From assembly GCF_963966145.1 (NCBI RefSeq), contig NC_091046.1, positions 31,248,001-31,312,000 of the forward strand: a stretch of 64,000 bases of DNA. Direction: 5' to 3'. Positions 43,562 to 56,455 of this stretch are shown piece after piece. The position numbers and the translations under genes were made by a program. Each line of letters begins with the position of its first letter. Within the stretch, counting starts at the first letter, position 1. This stretch comes from Tenebrio molitor (Eukaryota > Arthropoda > Insecta > Coleoptera > Tenebrionidae). The notes under the pieces are model-generated. The model did not search any database, had not been told where the DNA came from, and saw nothing but the letters and a program-made list of their open reading frames with translations.

Positions 43562-43600
43562 TACAGGGTGTCCCAGAACTCGCGCCCCAGAGAAAACAGA
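43562..43600. mobile_element. Isolated transposon terminus (TACAGGGTGTCCCAGAACTC)
   Basis: Matches the terminal bases of the element at 39382-41285 but continues CGCGCCCCAG instead. No matching right end was found. The transposase tail remnants to its right, on the opposite strand, could belong to the same broken element. Confidence 0.5.
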
Positions 43601-44002
43601 CAAATGCCGACGACAATCTCGATTCTAAAAATGCAAACGAAGAACAATTAATGGCTTGCATAAGAGAGTTGTGAGACATCTAAGATCCACCAATTCCAGA
43701 AAGGGAACTCTGAGGTATTAATGTGAATAAAATCGGTTGCTAAGTTTATAAATTGTCACAATTAAATAATGTCAGAATGACATGTCCGCTAAAGTGTCAA
43801 CATCAACATGTTAGGTTAAGGCAGATGTCATTCAAGATGTCACATTCGCCATCGATCTCATGAATCTATGTATTTTTATTTTTTTAAATAAAACAACAAA
43901 TGGCGGTTCTGAAAACAACCTTGTTTTGAGCTTATCGTACAAAACAGGAAGAACAGGTATAACACAAGCCAGAAGGGATTATGAAACAAAAAATAAATAC
44001 AA

Positions 44003-44071
44003 TCAGAGGAAGTGCTCAAAGTGGCCACCATTCATTTGCAAGCATAACCGTGCCAGTCGCAAAAGATTCAC
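44003..44071 (-). pseudogene. Transposase C-terminal tail (MNGGHFEHFL end)
   Basis: Twenty-three minus-strand codons read VNLLRLARLCLQMNGGHFEH, then FL and a stop. This is clearly the end of the same transposase superfamily as 39916-40958 (RARLCIQIGGGHFEQLL). Confidence 0.6.
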
Positions 44072-44230
44072 CGTGTATACCTTTCAAACTAATACAGTGT
44101 AATACAAAAAAAAAGAAAGCCTAACCTCAAAATATGTATCCAAATTCCAAATGTGATTTATTGCGAAGGGATGATATGAATGCAAAGCTGAGATTGAAAT
44201 TAAAAAAGAGCTAACAAAAGGAAGTCGCAG

Positions 44231-44272
44231 CTAGTGTTGAAAGTGGCCACCAACGTTTGTTAAATCAATTTT
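44231..44272 (-). pseudogene. Second transposase tail (NVGGHFQH end)
   Basis: KIDLTNVGGHFQH then stop on the minus strand, 160 bp from the tail at 44003, so two relics lie side by side. Confidence 0.4.
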
Positions 44273-44439
44273 GTAAATTGTAAAAATTGTCAATTCGATT
44301 GATGACATTTATTGACAGAACTAATAGTTCGGCACTTCAAAAAAAAAAGTAGAGCGGTGCAGGAATATTTACATGTGCAAAAATTCCAAAGCAAACTAGA
44401 AAGTAGAATACCTACTTGGATTCCTGATGTAATACATGA

Positions 44440-44540
44440 AAACCCTGTATATGGGGATTTTCTGTTGACAAAGTTGGTATGTTGTCACATCGTTCACATA
44501 GCCTTCCAAATGGATCTCATCCGTAAAAAGGCTACATCCT
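44440..44540 (-). pseudogene. Transposase fragment with FTDE motif
   Basis: The minus strand reads CSLFTDEIHLEGYVNDVTTY, fitting the first catalytic block (ILFTDEAHFHLxGxVN). Short and isolated. Confidence 0.4.
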
Positions 44541-45159
44541 TAATATTGTCGTTCATTTTATAAAAACCACTACACTGTAATGATTTGAATACATTACTTT
44601 TTCCGCCAAATATTTGAACCTGCGCAAAACGGTAACAAATGTGGTCGTGATCGTCATTGAATCGGAGGAGCCCTACGTTGTGATTTTCTTTTGGCGGAAA
44701 AGGTTCGGAATGCAAACGGTGAGGGTTCCAGTTGGAAGAATGCCGCAAATAAAACACACATGTGAGGGACGCAAAATACCTTTTATTAAAAATGTCTGTA
44801 ATAACTTTGATGAAAAAGAAATTGAAACGAATACAAAGGACAGAAATTAAGTTTAACGAAGTACAAGAAATTAACTAGTTGAGTACATCACAAAGATAAA
44901 CGACAAGATGAATGCAACAGTATTTAAAATAACAGAAGAACGGGCACATGACAGACAAAATGAGAGTTAACGCTTGCAAAACAAGTAAACAAATTATGGT
45001 GCAGTTATTACAGACAGGGACGGATGAAAAACCCTCTTCAAAAACCGTATCCCAAGTATTACTCATGTTTTACAATTCGATTAATGACAAAACAGTGTTT
45101 AATTTGGAACTACGCGGTCAAGGTACGCCAACGGGAACTTAGAGCTGGAGGTAACAAAC

Positions 45160-46440
45160 TTTCGGCCGCGAGGGGACTCAGAAAATCTGAATCGTCTTGA
45201 AAGCAGCGACATTTGTAGGTACTCGGGGTATCGCGTGTCGGACTACTGTGTACCGACCAATTCCGAGTGATATTAGCGTTCGGGGTTGTACGATGAGCTT
45301 CTCAGAGTCGCGTAGAGCAGAACTTGTTCCATCTTCCCCAACCAACCGTTTACCGACAAACTCCCGAGATCCCTATAACTGCGACGGGGGCTTCACGTCA
45401 GCTTCTCAGAGTCGCATACAGCAGAACTTGTTCCACCTCCGTTATACGGTCCTGCATAACCGTCGCCCCCACGGAAATTTGACTAAACAACCCCTCCGAC
45501 CTCCTGAATGTCACCTAGCCCCCATGTGATCGTACTTACAACATTTTAACTTTAACTTTTCCGAAATCTAGCAACAACACAAAGAAAAACAAAAACCGAG
45601 TTTAATTCAATCAAACAAAGAGTAACATTCAATGATGGGAAAATCCAGCAAAACAGAGCGCAACATTAAACAATGATAAAATAAGCAAAACAAAACACAA
45701 CATTAAACAATGATAACATAAGCAAAACAAAACGCACATTGAACAATGAGGAAATAAAAGAGAACAAAACGTGAGGTTAAATAACGATAAAATAAAACGC
45801 TTTAAAAGGCACAAATCCAATAATCGCTGGTAATGTTAAATAAAAAGAAAATGGCGGGTCGAGTGCTGTTAGAAAATGTTAGGGGAAAAAAAACAACATG
45901 GACGCACGCGGTTCGGACGACGGCTAAAAAAATGAACCTCCCGGGGGAAAGATAACGCTTAAAATTAACAAATGGGCGCTTCTTAAAGAAACAGCATGCA
46001 ACAAGAGGAAATCTACAACATACCCTTGCCACGTGGCCCTGGTCCCAAGAAAAAAACAACGGACAACGAACGTGAGATAAATAATTACCCGTGTGGATAA
46101 AAAGAAACTGCCGGATTCTTCACGGGGACACAAAATATCTACTCGGGACGGTAGTGTAATTGGTTCGGATTTAACTTACAAATTTGAGAAACTTGGATCG
46201 CTCTTCGCAAGGTGTGTCCGTTTCGAAAAACTCAACAAAAGTGCTCTACTCCCCTTCAACTACCCGCGCGAGAGACCGCTTTTTCCCCCGATATATTTCC
46301 GCTTTTCGACTTGCCAACTCGCCAGGATTACCAACCCCATCCCTTAGTTCCTAGTCTAGCCGCTAGTACCTTCCCATTTGGCGCGCTCTCGTGGCGGTAC
46401 CGGGAATTAAAAATTTTAAATTTTAAACTGGGTCACTACA
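45160..46440 (-). mobile_element. Possible LTR-retrotransposon leader/LTR relic, GC-richer
   Basis: The minus strand begins TGTAGTGACCC at 46440, a start often seen in insect Gypsy LTRs. GC content is higher than in the surroundings. Two tandem features lie inside: GAGCAGAACTTGTTCC-type units at about 45297 and 45400 (about 105-bp spacing), and the 43-bp repeats at 45640-45765. No gag, pol or second LTR was found, so this call is weak. Confidence 0.3.
45640..45765. repeat. Tandem repeats of about 43 bp
   Basis: About three copies of GCAAAACAAAACRCAACATT plus AAACAATGATAACATAA. Confidence 0.7.
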
Positions 46441-47060
46441 ACACTAACGTCAAAATCTTGTAGTAAACTAGAACATTATATGGGAACATTTTTCCCAGAA
46501 AAACTCTCCATTGTCTAGTTTCACGCCATTTTGAAAATATAATTCCAAAAGAAATAACTTGTGTGCATTCCTTAACAGTTACGTAAGTGAGTAGGTAAGT
46601 AAGTAAATTATAATGTCGAACTGACAACTTTTTAAATATTTCTCAATTAAAGACATAGGAAAAAAGTATAAAGTAAAATTCATTTTTGTACTCATAGCCT
46701 TGAAAGCAACGCTTCCAACATCCAACGCTCGCTCCGAAACGAATGCTTCCCGGTCGACTCGAATGTAAAAATTGCAAAAAACACTAGCCCTTTAAGGCAT
46801 TCAAAAAAAAATCTGTCTTGATAATAATAAAATTTAGTTCATAAAATACAACTTCCCTGGGTGTTCCTCCATTAAAAAATTACGGAAAGATTTATTATCG
46901 TTGAAAATTGTTCCTACAAAATTCACAAATTATTGCAAAAATTGAAATATCAAGTGAAGCAATTGTTTCCAATAACTAAAGATCACTGCCTACTTGGTTT
47001 TATGTTCGTTTATGTTTAATGTATTAAAACAAAAAAATTTAATTTAATTTTCGTGCAAAA
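46441..47060. other. Non-coding stretch
   Basis: No feature recognised. Confidence 0.35.
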
Positions 47061-47066
47061 AATATT

Positions 47067-47204
47067 GTACGAACCACTTGCGTGAAGACATCTTCTGTTC
47101 ATTCGCGCATTAATTAAAGGCACTCGCTCCTTCGTCGCTCGTGCTTTAAAAAATGCGCTCATGCAGGAACATCGTCTTCCCGCACTTGGTTCGTAAATAA
47201 CTAT
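47067..47204. repeat. Hairpin, CpG-loop family (subfamily shared with 56318)
   Basis: GTACGAACCACTTGCGTGAAGACAT-type arm pairs with ATCGTCTTCCCGCACTTGGT. The loop has CTCGCTCCTTCGTCGCTCG. It ends CGTAAATAACTATT. Its complement is collinear with 56312-56455. Confidence 0.75.
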
Positions 47205-47382
47205 TTTGTGTTCGTTTCCTGAGATACCTAGATAACGTGAAAAGTGGTATATAACTAGATGCATATGTATATACATTTTTCAGTTTATATACCTAACTTG
47301 ACATCTGTCAAAGATAACCTCAAAATTTACAATTAATTCATGTTTTTCAACATTTTTGCACAAACGACACGAAAAACGTTGT

Positions 47383-47493
47383 GTGCACCTCGACCAAAAA
47401 GTGCCTTTTGTCCTCACCTGTTTTCAAGTCTCGGCTGCGCCTCGACTAGAAAACCCAGACTTGGACATTTTTTGGGCCTTGATATACAAATAA
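47383..47493. repeat. Hairpin, CpG-loop family (subfamily shared with 19591)
   Basis: Loop CTCGGCTGCGCCTCGAC between GTTTTCAAGTC and GACTAGAAAAC. It ends ACAAATAACTATT. Confidence 0.7.
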
Positions 47494-47499
47494 CTATTA

Positions 47500-48340
47500 T
47501 CGTCCCGTGAACCACAAATTGACTTACAAGCGAGTGGGCAGGGAGCGGTCGTCGCTTGGTGCACCGCGCGCGGTCAACGTGAGAAAATCTAGACATTTAG
47601 CAGACATGTGGAGGTGTTTCGCGAGGGAGGCAGTTCATCATCAATATTTTGTTCTTGAGGCTTGTGATCTAATTCTTGTTCAGATTCCAGATCTCTTCTT
47701 CAACGAAAATATTAAATTATATAATTTGTAATGTAAAATATAATCACACACACATGCTATTTTAACATTAAGAATACTCTAAAGTATGACGTTGAGTGGG
47801 TAAAGTATTAAAAAATTATTATGGAAAAAGTGAAACATAAGATATATTATTTGTCATCCTCATCAGGTTTTTATTTTTTTAAATTATAGTTGCTTAAACA
47901 GAAAATGGTGAATTTTATCATTACCAGAATATTTTCAATTATCGATTTTGTTGGAAAAAAATTTAGAACTTATTTCCCAACTACTTTTCGATAATTTCTT
48001 ATTGTTAAATTTGATTGACTTTGTTGTAAACTGTCTTTAATTTCAACCAAAGAATTGTTACACCCAGCATGTGAATGTTTTTATTTAATAGGTAAGTAGC
48101 AAGTACTAACTGTTGACTCGGCTTCACTCGGTAAATTGTAAATTAATTAAAAAATTTACAATAATACTTTTTCTATTGTCCATTTCTCCCATTTTGTCAC
48201 AATTTTCTTTCTAGATTTCTCTTTAGTGGAACGACAAAAATAAAACAAAAACAAAACAGGCGATACGTTAAAAAAAATGTAATTTTATGTTTCAGGACAA
48301 AAAACAATACCTATGCTTTGTCCACTAATTTAAAACTTGA
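47500..48340. other. Non-coding stretch
   Basis: No gene recognised. A GC-rich 100 bp (47500-47600) has no clear identity. Confidence 0.3.
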
Positions 48341-48841
48341 TACAGGGTATCTATCGTGAGTTCAGGATCAGAGATCAGTTGTTTAAATCTACGCTTTTAC
48401 ACGAGTAGTGCGTTCTCAATCGACTCTCCAATGCCAACTTTGAAGATCAATTTAAATGAACGCATGATATAATGATATACATGATTGTAGGGTCAAGATA
48501 GCTTCGGATTTTTTTTAAATTATTGTACCGTCTTTTTGAAACAGATCTCTGACATTAATGGCGTTTTATTCACGCTCATCAATCCCGTTTTCGTTACTTA
48601 GGTATATTTCACAGTTAATGAACACCAAAAATCTGTATTTTTCAATACAAATTGCAAATACGTCCGGTTTTAGAGCTAAACAAAATTTGTGAGGGTAGGA
48701 TTTAGCCAACAACCTAACCTGAAAACGTGACATTCAGAATTTGCCCAATTTATTCTACATATAAAGCGGCATTATCAAAATTTGACAAGTTTTCATAGCA
48801 AGATGGACCAAACAATCATTTATAGATACCTTGTACAGTCG

Positions 48842-49091
48842 ATTGCAAAAAAAATCGAGTAAGTACATCAAATTTTGTATAGTTTAATTCATCCTTCTTG
48901 TTGTCCATTTTGATGTTACCGAGACAAACAAAATGTCAAAATTTTTCATTTCTGACGTCAGACATAATGACATTCCTTGTGTCAAACATAAAAGTATGCC
49001 ATTAAAAGTCAGAAAAGCCTGATTTACATGTGTTAAAAATAGAAAAATTCAGTGCTCTTGCGTTTTATGATGTACTCGATTTTTTTGCAAT
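48842..49091. mobile_element. MITE of 250 bp
   Basis: ATTGCAAAAAAAATCGAGTA.GTACATCA is mirrored by TGATGTACTCGATTTTTTTGCAAT. Non-coding. A partial copy of the 54553 repeat lies to its left. Confidence 0.7.
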
Positions 49092-49330
49092 GCAGTTATT
49101 TTTGATTACTTATGATTCTATGTGAATACGCCAGGTTACCATCATCCCAAAAATAAAAATTTGACTCTACTACTTTCATGTATAGGCTTCTCTGTGAACC
49201 ACATTTTTGGTTTTCAATTGTTGAGCAAGTTAAAATACATGTTCCCTGTTGGCCACTTTACTACAGTTCATGAAAAACTGTTCATGCATGAGGAAAGCGA
49301 TTTATCATACAAGGTCGAGATTAATATATT

Positions 49331-49556
49331 ATTATTCGGAACGGTATTGTAATATGCACATTCCTAGCCTTATACGAGGGCGGAAAGTTAACCATTCCTT
49401 TTTATCTTTACTTCCCTCTCTTGGTCAGTAATAGGCCACTTTCCGCCCTGTTATGACGTTTTTCCAGTGGCGTACACGAATTGTCGAAAAACGGTAGAAA
49501 TGAAATTGCATCGAATTAATTGTTTATTTGCTAAAAATGTAATGATTCCGAATAAT
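49331..49556. mobile_element. MITE with ATTATTCGGAA ends, copy 2
   Basis: About 90% like 12606-12842: GTATTGTAATATGCACATTC, AGGGCGGAAAGTTAACCATT and GTTTATTTGCTAAAAATGTA are shared. Confidence 0.85.
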
Positions 49557-49679
49557 AGTAGATTACATACCGAGGTGGGAAGTGTTTCATTCCTGTCGAG
49601 AGCTAAGGTAGTTTACCAAGGCGTAGCCGAGGTGAACTAATGCTAATGCCACTGGAAAAACCTTATCGTATTGGTGGAT

Positions 49680-50271
49680 TATAGTTGGGACAACGAACAG
49701 ATATAGTAATAAAAAAGGGGATGTGGCGTTAGTTTCGCAGAACGATATACGCCGAAGCCTGTTTCACAATGAGGCAGGTTCTTTGCCATTTGTCATTCTT
49801 ATAAGAATATGATATAGTTGATAGACTATAGACTGAGAAAAATGTTGCACATCTTCTTCAAACATGGACACATGGTCAAACTGCCGAAGCGAAGTTAAAA
49901 CTAATGAAATGCCGTCAAGTAATTTTTGTAGATGTAGGTACACTGCTGTGCAAAAAAATTAAGCACAAGTCTTATGACTAATTTCCACAGTATTTTAGTT
50001 GTATAATACGGATCTATGGTAATTGATAAAACATTTGGAAAAAATTGTTGTCTAACATAAACATTTTTGTTGCTAGGAATTTCGTCATGTCCCGTTTAAA
50101 CTATAAAATATTTGCTGTGCTTAATTTTATTGCACAGAAGTATACATACATCAGGCTTTCAAAAATATGCGCACGTTTTGAATAATCCAATTGGAAGCTG
50201 CTGTTTAAAATACGGGGGACAAGGGGGCGGTTTTATTACTATATCTGATTCTGTTCGTTGTCCCAACTATA
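49680..50271. mobile_element. 592-bp TIR element with a nested MITE
   Basis: TATAGTTGGGACAACGAACA...GTAATAAAA is mirrored by TTTTATTACTATATCTGATT...CCAACTATA. A second TIR pair (CTGTGCAAAAAAATTAAGCA / TGCTTAATTTTATTGCACAG) at 49939-50143 lies inside. Confidence 0.8.
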
Positions 50272-52278
50272 GAATCTAATTCTAATTCTAACCAATTTTT
50301 TTTTAATTCTTTTCCGATTATCTTCCAATTGGTCTAATCCATCTTTCCTTTGTTAAAGTGCATAATGGGTATTTAAAATAAAATGCAATTGTCTGTGCTG
50401 TAAGTTACATTTACGAATGAAAGACATTATTATATCATTTGGGGATAAGTACATTTAAGTTTTTCATTATTCTTCTTCTTGCAAGATTTAAGTTTAATAA
50501 ATATAAAGCTGACTAATAAGCGGGTCCTGCGATCCATTTTTACAAAAACCATTTTTACACCTTTGACCGTCAGCACACACCCGTGTATAATACTGGCAAA
50601 TATAAAATCCTTTCCAGAACGAACTCGTAACTCTAATTTCAACTCTCAAGTTAAGGTTAAAGGTAAAAATGATTTCGCCTGAAATAGTAACAGGTTTTAA
50701 TAATAATTAACGTGTCGGTTGTTGAGTCATATACTATTAAGGTTAATTAGAAGATGGTTCAAGGCAGATTTATTCCGTAGTATCCAAAATTGGATGTACA
50801 ATCAATTTCAAAACCTCAGCAAATGCGGTTTCGGTTTAAGGAAATTACATTTTCATCTTTGATCTAATATACGAAAAAAGTAAATTACTAATAAGTGCAT
50901 ATTAACATGTGCTCCCAAACATTTTACTGCCAAAAAAGAGAATTTCGAATTCACATTGTAGGAAAGAGATGGTGTTATTAAGTTTACACATGCAAAGTCT
51001 ACATTGTCCATAGTTCTTCAATTAGAAGAAAACACTTCTTGATCGTCGAGTACCAAATGCTGCAACAAGAAAGTATTCTTGTTGCTTCTACTGATGATAA
51101 TGACATTTAAAAAAATTACGTAGGTATAACTAGTGCCAAGTTGTGACAAATTACTTAAATAAAATTATTATGAAAGTTCTTGTATTTAAACTACAAGATT
51201 TTTGATAACTTTTAATAATTACTTCATTAATTAAAAATTGTGTCATACAAATGTCTTTTATCTAATTTACACATATTTAAATAATTACCAAATACCAACT
51301 AATCTTGATTCAATTTGGGAAATTCCACCTACCGAATGTGTGGAGCGACACCACATAATAAAATCAATTTAGTAATTAAGAATGTTTTTATATAAAAGAA
51401 AACATGTAATTTCGGCATATTTTACTTTGGTAATAACCAGCATTAAGGACAATCACCGGGTAATTTAAAAATAATACATTAATTATTTCATTTTGGCAAA
51501 GATTTAAAACAGTGTTAACGCCCTTTCAGACAATATAATTATATCGTAGATACCTCGCCACAGAGAAGGCCAAAAGCATTAACCAACACAATATAAACTG
51601 AAATATATTCGTGAAATGTTATACATCCATTCCATAAATTTTTGGTTGCATCGTTTCACTAACAATTTTTAAAAAGCCTGAGGCGCACGTATACCAGTAA
51701 GGCACTGAATGATTACATAATCGATTTTTGATTAGTTTGGACTAATATTTAACTAGTTCTTGCATACGCTTCTTATGAACTAGGTCACCTGATGGGAACT
51801 ATAGTACTTTCACTTGTTGGTACCATCTCTATTTAGACGAGATTGCACCGCACTTGCCTTTGATATTTTGCACCTCTAAGTTCAGTTTCCGCAAACTAAT
51901 GTTTTATTTATTGCATTCGGTCTGTTACAAATGTGCAAATCGACTCTTCATCTTTATATAGTTATGGATATTTACAGTGTAGTTATAAATTACACATATG
52001 ACTGTGAATATGATGCTTATGAGTAATTCGTGTTCATCTTATACATATACCTTTGAACTATTTTAATTGTTCTATATTTGTTTTATACGAGTAAAATCAG
52101 TTTTATCGATGTTTATTCTAGTAATGGCACATTTAATTTTATTTTCATATTTGGAAAAATAGTTCCTGCATTATTAATTTTAATTGAACATTTAACAAAA
52201 GCCTCAAATGAATTTTAAATTCCACAAATCTTTCCGGCACGATGGTTTTTTATTATGTTATATGTATATGTTATGTTA
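50272..52278. other. AT-rich unique stretch
   Basis: About 2 kb with no gene or repeat recognised. Confidence 0.4.
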
Positions 52279-52808
52279 TACAGGGTGTAATCGAAATACA
52301 CGGAATAATTTTAACCGCGAGCTACTGGCTTCATGTAAAACTCGGAAAAAATATTTAAAAAATTTCTTAGTCAAAAAATAAATTGACATTTAATTTTTGA
52401 GGTACAATTTTTTATAGTTGCTTTTAGTCTTCTATGTTGTCCCACAACCTCGTAGATAAAATTTCAGCACATTTTTAAAATACACCCTTGTATATCATGT
52501 TTTATAAAACGTACACAATGCGGTTTCCTTGTTTTAAAGCATATTTCCTAGAGGTTACGTCGCATTGGCGTACATTTTATAAAATATTATATACCTACAA
52601 GGGTGTACTTTAAAAATGTGCCGAAATTTTACCTGCGAAGTTGTAGGACAACGTAGAAGACTAAAAGCAACTATAAAAAATTGTACCTCAAAAATTAAAT
52701 GTCAATTTATTTTTTGACATAGACTTTTTTAAATATTTTTTCCGAGTTCTACATAAAGCCAGTAGCTCGTGGTTAAAATTATTCCGTGTATTTCGATTAC
52801 ACCCTGTA
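52279..52808. mobile_element. Long foldback element, 530 bp, arms of about 245 bp
   Basis: It starts TACAGGGTGTAATCGAAATA and ends TATTTCGATTACACCCTGTA. The two arms stay complementary almost to the centre (about 52530-52560), with only a few mismatches and small indels. It has TA at both ends. Any read-through transcript would fold into a near-perfect long hairpin. Confidence 0.9.
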
Positions 52809-54552
52809 TAGCTATGAACTTTGTATTTAAATTAATGATTCATTTTTATCGTACTTATTTAACAAGTTGAATACAACGCACGACACCTGTGAACCACTTG
52901 AAATTAGTCCTTAACGGAAATCACTGGTTAATCTAAAAATAGAGACAATAAAGTTAATCACAGAGAACACGCAAGTGTTGATTGATGAAGAGATTTAACG
53001 GAGCGCCTACACTCTAATTTATTAATTACATAAAAATATCACATGAAATCACATTAGCTGTAATAGTTTTATAATGTTTCAATAAGTACTACGAGCAGCA
53101 TGGATAAATTCCGTGCTGAAGATGAGGTACTCGATCAATCATAGTCACTTGTTCGATAAATGTTTGCGGTAGGTATGTATACGTTTTTAAAATCATTATT
53201 TTTAGAAAAATTTGCACTATTTCTTTGTTGCAACATTTTTTACATTCACTTCATTCACAGCGATTGGAAATTGTCATTACGTAAAGCAACGTTTTTTAAT
53301 ATAATGCAATATAATGCAAAGTAAAATTTTGCACTTTCATTTGATGCGTTTACGTCTACTATCCCTAATCCCATATTTAATTGTGAGGGACAACGTAAGT
53401 TTTATTGAGTTTGCTTTAAAACGATTTTCAGAGGAGTCGTTATTACTACCTTGTTGCCAGTCTACGTAACAACTCTTAAATATCAGATCTTTTTCAAGAT
53501 GCAAAATAAATTGGTTTTAATTAACACCTTCTTTCTATAAACTCAAATATTTCTCAAACTTGCTATTAAATAACGTAAATTAGAAAAATGAAACATGTAA
53601 TAACTTAGTTCATCTCTTTTCAACCTCATATACAACATGTTTCGATTTTAATTAAATTGTTTTGAAAATGAATCTTTTATTGATTGAAAATTACTTTCAT
53701 ACTCGTCAGATCAGACATCTACCCACTATACATTAATTCTATCTACTATAAAGGTTAAGAAGCACTATCTAAAGCAAGGATCACAGTGAAAGAATTAAAT
53801 ACGAGTATGTACTGATTTCACAAGAAATTCACTGTGCACTATTCGTCAGAACAATTCTTTGCGTTTATTTTTGATTTACATGATGTGGTATTTTCTGAGC
53901 AATTGATACAAATTTAGATAATGTCAATTTCATGTTTACTTCAAGAATGAATAAATATCAAGGCCAAAAAAATTAAACGGGATGTAAAAATTGTTTAGAT
54001 TCATGCATGGAAGCTTAGAGTAGAAAAGAAGAATCAAAATTCGCAACATATAACATAAATTATGTTTCTAAGGTTAAACATTACGGTATCTACTAATATA
54101 TCATGAAAATAGATTTAATATTTTTTCGATTATCCATCATACAAGGATCTGTCAATTTAAATTACCTATAATTCTCTACCCACAAACTCTAAAACTAATT
54201 TTTTCTTATTCCTTTCAAAACTTTATTTATGCCTGTTATTTATGATAATCGATTTCTAATAGTAACAAGGAAATAAGGTTACAACGTTTTCGATTATAAA
54301 GTATGAGTCTGATTGACTGAGACTGATTCACATAACTTTTCGACCCTGACGAAATTTAGATACAGCCAGTAATAGGTTTTTCATTCATAACTTGATCCAA
54401 AAACATGAATAATCTTTAAACTTTTGTATGGTTTGGACATCCCTCACAAAATTCTTATTTATAAAAATTTACAAATGGCAGCAATCGACAATATTTTTTT
54501 TTGATATATTTTTTTTATTTTTTATTTTATCTGACTCATCATAATATCGTGG
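52809..54552. other. AT-rich unique stretch
   Basis: No feature recognised. Confidence 0.4.
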
Positions 54553-54690
54553 GTTCATTTAAATTTATCCTCAAAGTTGTCGCACTCGTGTAAAAACGTA
54601 AGATTTAAACGGCTGATCCATGATCCGTAATTTGTATAGTGCGTTCACAAAAGACTCTTCAACGCCAACTTTAAGGATAAATTTAAATGA
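54553..54690. mobile_element. 138-bp TIR repeat, complete copy
   Basis: ATTTAAATTTATCCTCAAAGTTG is approximately mirrored by CAACTTTAAGGATAAATTTA. Partial copies are at 1-60 and 48382-48460. Confidence 0.7.
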
Positions 54691-54798
54691 TATATCAATA
54701 GGGAGTTATCGCCCTGTCCACGCTAAAATAAGGTAAACGGTATAATAAAAGTCATGTGACCTAATACGTTTTTGAAATTTAGCATCAGAATCGCCGTT

Positions 54799-55519
54799 TT
54801 AAGGATGAACTGGAGTAACATTGAAAAATGGCGAAATTTGCTTAAAATTGGTACAATAGTCCTTTCATCCATTCTAAAGTAGTGTGCCAAATTTAAAAAA
54901 ATTTGGTCGAGGAATTTTAAAGTTATTACCTTTTAAAATTTCGGGATATTTTACACGTATTCTTATGAGAAATCGAGCAATGGTCGCATAAAAATTGATA
55001 AAAAACATATTTCAAAAAGGCCAATTTTTCTTAAATTTTTCACACATAAAGTATCGATATCGTAGAATTTTCTAATGAATTTACAAAAAAAGTTGGTCGA
55101 GGATTTTCCTTGTAATTGCTAATTATATGTGGAAAAACACGGTTTTTGAGGTTATGTATCTGTTTTAATAAAAGTGAACAAAATGCATATAATTGACGTC
55201 GGTATGCAACATTACACTCATATGGCACGTTTTCCTACAGTTACGTTAAGAACTTTAACAGAAATCAATGAAAATTGAAATTCAATGTGCTTCTGTTTAC
55301 TGTCACGTACAGTCTTAGTCAAAAGATTGTAAAATCACATGTAAGTAATTATCTAAATATCAAGAAAATAAACACAAAATTTACTTGCAACTCATTACAA
55401 TTCGTTTCCAAAAATTAAAAACTATTTTTTCAAATATTGATTTCTCTTAATAAACGTTTCATAGCATTATAAGAATTCCGCAACTTTTTGCTGAGATTGT
55501 TACTCCAGTTCATCCTTAA
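54799..55519. mobile_element. 721-bp TIR element
   Basis: TTAAGGATGAACTGGAGTAACA is mirrored by TGTTACTCCAGTTCATCCTTAA. AT-rich interior with GGTCGAGGA repeats. Non-coding. Confidence 0.75.
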
Positions 55520-55764
55520 ACACGCCTGAGCGTGCGAAAACAGGCGATTCAAGCACGCCGAGCTTTAAGGGTTGCTTAGGTAACAACTAACAACAAATTC
55601 ACCTACATTTTGAACAATGATAAATAGACATTTATAGAAAATTTATAATAGCAACAAAACAACAACAATTGACCATTTCTATATCAACGATTAATGACAC
55701 AGATTTGTTCAGAAAAGGTACTTTCTTTGTTATAATTTTGAGATTGTAGTGCAGGTATAATAAA

Positions 55765-55904
55765 AAATAGCGTATGATACACGTTTATAAGGGCCTTTAA
55801 AGCACTTGCGACGTTAAAAGCACTCCGCTACGCTTCGTGCTCTTAAACTCGTCGCGCGTGCTTTAAAGGCTTCCTTATAAACTTGTATCATAATATACTA
55901 TTTT
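55765..55904. repeat. Hairpin, CpG-loop family
   Basis: TATAAGGGCCTTTAAAGCAC pairs with GTGCTTTAAAGGCTTCCTTATA. The loop contains CACTCCGCTACGCTTCGTG. The outer stem is ATGATACACGT / ACTTGTATCAT. Confidence 0.85.
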
Positions 55905-56188
55905 CTATTTTGCACCTATAACACAGTCAGTATAACACTCAAACGGGTTTCGAAAAGGAGCTTTTTTCGATAGCGTTTCAGGAACATTTACTAAAATTTT
56001 TAATGTTGGCAGTGACTCATAGTGAGTTCTTGCTACGTGATCACTGCACTTCAAATGCACTTTAAATTCAAAACTTACAATTGTTCGTCTATTTACCAGC
56101 GTTACCAACCCTTATATTTGCCAAATATAATTTTCCTAGCTTTTTTTTGAACTTTTTTTAAATTTAAGGAGCAAAATAGAAAAAATAT

Positions 56189-56320
56189 TGTATTATACTC
56201 GTTTTATAATCCATTTTGTCGCACTTGTTTGTTTACAGCACTCGTCGCTGCGCTCCTCGTGCTCTAAAAAACGCATGCGCCAAAATGGTGTCTTATAAAA
56301 CTCGTATAATAATAGCTATT
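56189..56320. repeat. Hairpin, CpG-loop family
   Basis: TATTATACTCGTTTTATAAT and CCATTTTGTCGCA pair with GCGCCAAAATGGTGTCTTAT and AAAACTCGTATAATA. The loop is CACTCGTCGCTGCGCTCCTCGTG-like. It ends AATAGCTATT, which also begins the next hairpin. Confidence 0.85.
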
Positions 56321-56455
56321 TACGAACCGAGTGCGAGAAGACATTTTTCGCACATGAGCGCATTATTTGACGCACAAGCGACGAAGGAGCGAGTGCTTCA
56401 TTTGCGCGAAGGTGCCGAATACGTCTTCGCGCATCGAGCTTTGCACAATATTTTT
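56312..56455. repeat. Hairpin, CpG-loop family (subfamily shared with 47067)
   Basis: ATAGCTATTTACGAACCGAG and GTGCGAGAAGACA pair imperfectly with TACGTCTTCGCGCAT. The loop holds AAGCGACGAAGGAGCGAGTG. Confidence 0.75.

Noticed and set aside
48341..48836. TIR element with TACAGGGTATCTAT ends
   Set aside because: Only about 14 bp match between the proposed ends and no other support was found.
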